A program made the position numbers and the translations under genes. From an uncultured Bacteroidales bacterium (lineage in GTDB: Bacteria; Bacteroidota; Bacteroidia; Bacteroidales; F082), in assembly GCA_937896895.1 (NCBI GenBank), contig CALBNV010000012.1, forward strand, positions 20,314 to 84,313: a stretch of DNA of 64,000 bases, read 5' to 3'. Within the stretch, counting starts at the first letter, position 1. Every line of letters starts with the position of its first letter. Positions 61,904-64,000 of this stretch are shown here, piece after piece. A model generated the notes under the pieces. That model worked only from the letters and a program-made list of their open reading frames with translations. It was not told the DNA's origin and ran no database searches.

Positions 61904-63871
61904 TCAGTGCTTTATAACTAACTTAACTTGTTCGTCAGCATTTACGCCACGCAGATGTGCAACATAAATTCCATCTGGCAGATTGCTGACATTTATTTCA
62001 GGTGTCACTGAATGCAACACGCATTGGCCGACGGCGTTGTAGATTTCAACACTTTGGAAGTTGGAATCAGTAACCAAAATGTTGTTGTCGGCGGGATTGG
62101 GATAAATGCAGATATTTTTGTCGTGTTCACCCACAGACAACTCGCCCAACTCTATGGTGACGGGATCGCAAGGTGCTTCGCAGCCGTCATCGTAAACTGC
62201 AACAACATAGTATTCGTATGTGTGGTATTCGGCAAAATCCGTGTCATTGAAGCCTTCTTCAACCAAAATGGTCGGAGTAAGCATTTCACCGTCCTTGTAG
62301 ATATAATAGCCCGATAATTCGCTGGTCGATCCGCTCTCAGGTGCATCCCATCTGACGGCGATGGCATCCGATTCTGCATCATACGTTGCGGTCAGGTTTT
62401 GCACCGGGTTGCAGCTGATGAATGGTGGCAAATTGATAAACCAACCACAGCGGTCGTTGCTGCCTTTATAGCAGCCGAATCTCAAATTGACAACGTACTG
62501 GTTAAGAGCGTATGCGGTGACTATGACCGGATCATCGGGCGAGAAGTTCTGTTCGTAACTCAAGGTGACTATTTCCAACATACCGTCGCCGTTGATGTCG
62601 CCGAAGTTTGCTCCGTTCATGTAGGTCAGACCTTGTGGGCGGAGTGGGAATCCATCTGTTATCTCGGTGCCGTCCATCTCCCAAGCGCGTATATAGCCGT
62701 TACCGCCTTCCATCAGATTGAAGGTGGTGATGATTTCGTCCGCCATATCGCCATCTATATCGGCTACACTGACGAAGCCTTCAATGCCGGAATCAAGATT
62801 GAGCGGGAAACCGTCAGCGATATTGCCATCGGCATCGTATTGATAGAACACGTTGCCTTCGCCCGAAACGCCGGCAAAGATGTGGCATCCGTCGTCTTCT
62901 TTCACCACTGTAGGAGCCGAATAAGTCCAGTTGGACACGCTCTTGGGCCAGCCTTCCCGGTATTCGCCGGTGGCGGCATTACGTACGTAGTGATTCGGAT
63001 TGTCGCCATGGCATGCACCTATTATACTGTATTCATCGCTGTTATCAAGATTGATGACGAGTGGCGATTGGTAGGAATATTTGTAAGTTTCTTCTCCGTC
63101 AATGGAATAAATTTCCTGACCGGTGTTGCTGATGCAGTATAGTGCGCTGGTGGTCGCGGCGAAGATTTCGGGTTCACCGTCGCCGTTGATGTCGGCCACT
63201 GTTGGAGTGAAGGCTGGGGTGCCTGGCAGCTCGAACGGGAATCCTTCTATTTCATTGCCTTCAAGATCCCAGACGTGGATGCCGGGGGCTATGCCTTGTG
63301 CGGCGCGGCCACGTCCGCAGAAGACGACATCCATTATGCCGTCGCCGTTGATGTCGGCGAGTGCAGGAGCGCATATCAAAGGGTTGTTGGTGGTTTCCAC
63401 GGCAAAACGTATGGTGCCGTCGTGGTTGAAAATGTTGAAGCCACCGCGGGCGTTGCCGTAAGCGCAGAGAGCCACCACTTCGAGATGGCCGTCGTTGTCA
63501 AGGTCGGCGACCGAGGCCGGGTACTGTGCCATTCCGCCTGCGAGAGGCTGAGTCCAAAGGATGCTGCCGTCACCTTTCACGACGTTGATGGCATCGTTAT
63601 GGTTGACTATGATTTCATCGGCGCCGTCACCATCAAGGTCGGCGAGGGTGACACCCCGCATCGGCTTGTAGGTGGTGTTTGAAGGGAAAGTCAGCGGAAA
63701 CCCTGGCATCGGGTTGAGGCCGTCGCGGGCTTGGGGCGGGAGCATGACGTTCTCGACCAATTCGGTGACAATCTGTCCGTCTTCGTTCATCGAGGCACGG
63801 ACCACTTGCTGGGCTTGCGATGCAATGGCGAACAAAGACAGGGCAAGCGAGAAAAGTAAAACTTTCTTCAT
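61904..63871 (-). CDS. Secreted FG-GAP/VCBS repeat protein with T9SS sorting domain
   Basis: A 655-residue exported protein with a signal peptide (KVLLFSLALSLFAIASQAQ), at least six calcium-binding-type repeats (for example DLDGDGADEI, DINGDGIMDV, DINGDGEPEI), a fibronectin-like domain and a C-terminal sorting domain (ICIYPNPADNNILV). It is likely a beta-propeller-like surface protein. It converges on etfA; function unknown. Confidence 0.9.
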   Translation of the reverse strand: MKKVLLFSLALSLFAIASQAQQVVRASMNEDGQIVTELVENVMLPPQARDGLNPMPGFPLTFPSNTTYKPMRGVTLADLDGDGADEIIVNHNDAINVVKGDGSILWTQPLAGGMAQYPASVADLDNDGHLEVVALCAYGNARGGFNIFNHDGTIRFAVETTNNPLICAPALADINGDGIMDVVFCGRGRAAQGIAPGIHVWDLEGNEIEGFPFELPGTPAFTPTVADINGDGEPEIFAATTSALYCISNTGQEIYSIDGEETYKYSYQSPLVINLDNSDEYSIIGACHGDNPNHYVRNAATGEYREGWPKSVSNWTYSAPTVVKEDDGCHIFAGVSGEGNVFYQYDADGNIADGFPLNLDSGIEGFVSVADIDGDMADEIITTFNLMEGGNGYIRAWEMDGTEITDGFPLRPQGLTYMNGANFGDINGDGMLEIVTLSYEQNFSPDDPVIVTAYALNQYVVNLRFGCYKGSNDRCGWFINLPPFISCNPVQNLTATYDAESDAIAVRWDAPESGSTSELSGYYIYKDGEMLTPTILVEEGFNDTDFAEYHTYEYYVVAVYDDGCEAPCDPVTIELGELSVGEHDKNICIYPNPADNNILVTDSNFQSVEIYNAVGQCVLHSVTPEINVSNLPDGIYVAHLRGVNADEQVKLVIKH

Positions 63872-64000
63872 GATAATTTAGTTTAAGATGGGTTCTATAA
63901 ATTCAGTTCCTTTGTCTTATCAGCAGAACCCTGTATCTGATTCGACAAAGCTCGCCCTAAACAGGCACTATCTCATATTGATTTAACTATTCTTTTTCAA

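Noticed and set aside
1..64000. tRNA, rRNA, integrase or insertion sequence marking an island border
   Set aside because: None was recognised by eye on either strand; a small tRNA could still be missed.

Overview
The window comes from a member of the Bacteroidetes, most likely an amino-acid-fermenting Bacteroidales. Three things support this. Many genes are preceded by the Bacteroidetes -7 promoter element TAnnTTTG and lack Shine-Dalgarno sites. Three exported proteins end in type IX secretion (T9SS) sorting domains. The gene set (PnuC, SpeA, a MenA-type prenyltransferase, FecCD-type uptake, KamA to KamE) fits that order. I saw no tRNA, rRNA, integrase or insertion sequence.

Region 1 (1-9.3 kb) is the adaptation and accessory side of a type III-like CRISPR locus, all on the plus strand. 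In order it holds the end of a truncated gene, a DUF4062/ATPase/winged-helix protein, two consecutive Card1-like CARF nucleases, a small Rossmann-like protein that may be a ring nuclease, a RecD/Pif1-like helicase, Cas1, a VirE-type primase-polymerase (CAPP-like), Cas2, a promoter-bearing leader and an array of six 37-bp repeats with five spacers. No Cas10 or RAMP effector is visible, so it must lie left of the window or elsewhere. Spacers 3 and 4 cover nearly the same target, offset by a few bases and differing at one position.

Region 2 (9.3-12.6 kb) has a SulP anion transporter, an HD phosphohydrolase and a Vsr endonuclease.

Regions 3 and 5 together encode lysine fermentation to acetate, butyrate and ammonia. 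The left block (12.7-25.7 kb) carries atoD, kal, kce, kdd, kamA, kamB, kamC and kamD. The right block (53.9-61.8 kb) carries kamE, atoA, crt, hbd, bcd, etfB and etfA. KamA makes beta-lysine, KamDE makes 3,5-diaminohexanoate, Kdd oxidises it, Kce cleaves the keto acid with acetyl-CoA, Kal removes ammonia to give crotonyl-CoA, Bcd/Etf reduces that to butyryl-CoA, and AtoDA exchanges CoA with acetoacetate. The partners of two enzymes are therefore split: kamD/kamE by 28 kb and atoD/atoA by 43 kb. A 4.2-kb RhuM / DUF262 / YhcG defence-type island also sits between kamC and kamD.

Region 4 (25.7-53.7 kb), between the two lysine blocks, is mostly ordinary. It contains a NUDIX hydrolase, a NhaC-family antiporter (possible lysine carrier), secreted and cell-wall proteins, PnuC, a CPBP protease, a MenA-type prenyltransferase, an acyltransferase / adenylate-forming ligase / ACP mini-operon, gapA, speA, an N-acetylglucosamine-kinase-like ATPase, an iron or cobalamin ABC importer, mutL, a rhomboid protease, an EEP phosphatase, uvrB, a possible small RNA, a GltS-like carrier and an Rpn-family nuclease with a 12-bp tandem repeat next to kamE. 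The window ends with a secreted FG-GAP/T9SS protein on the minus strand.
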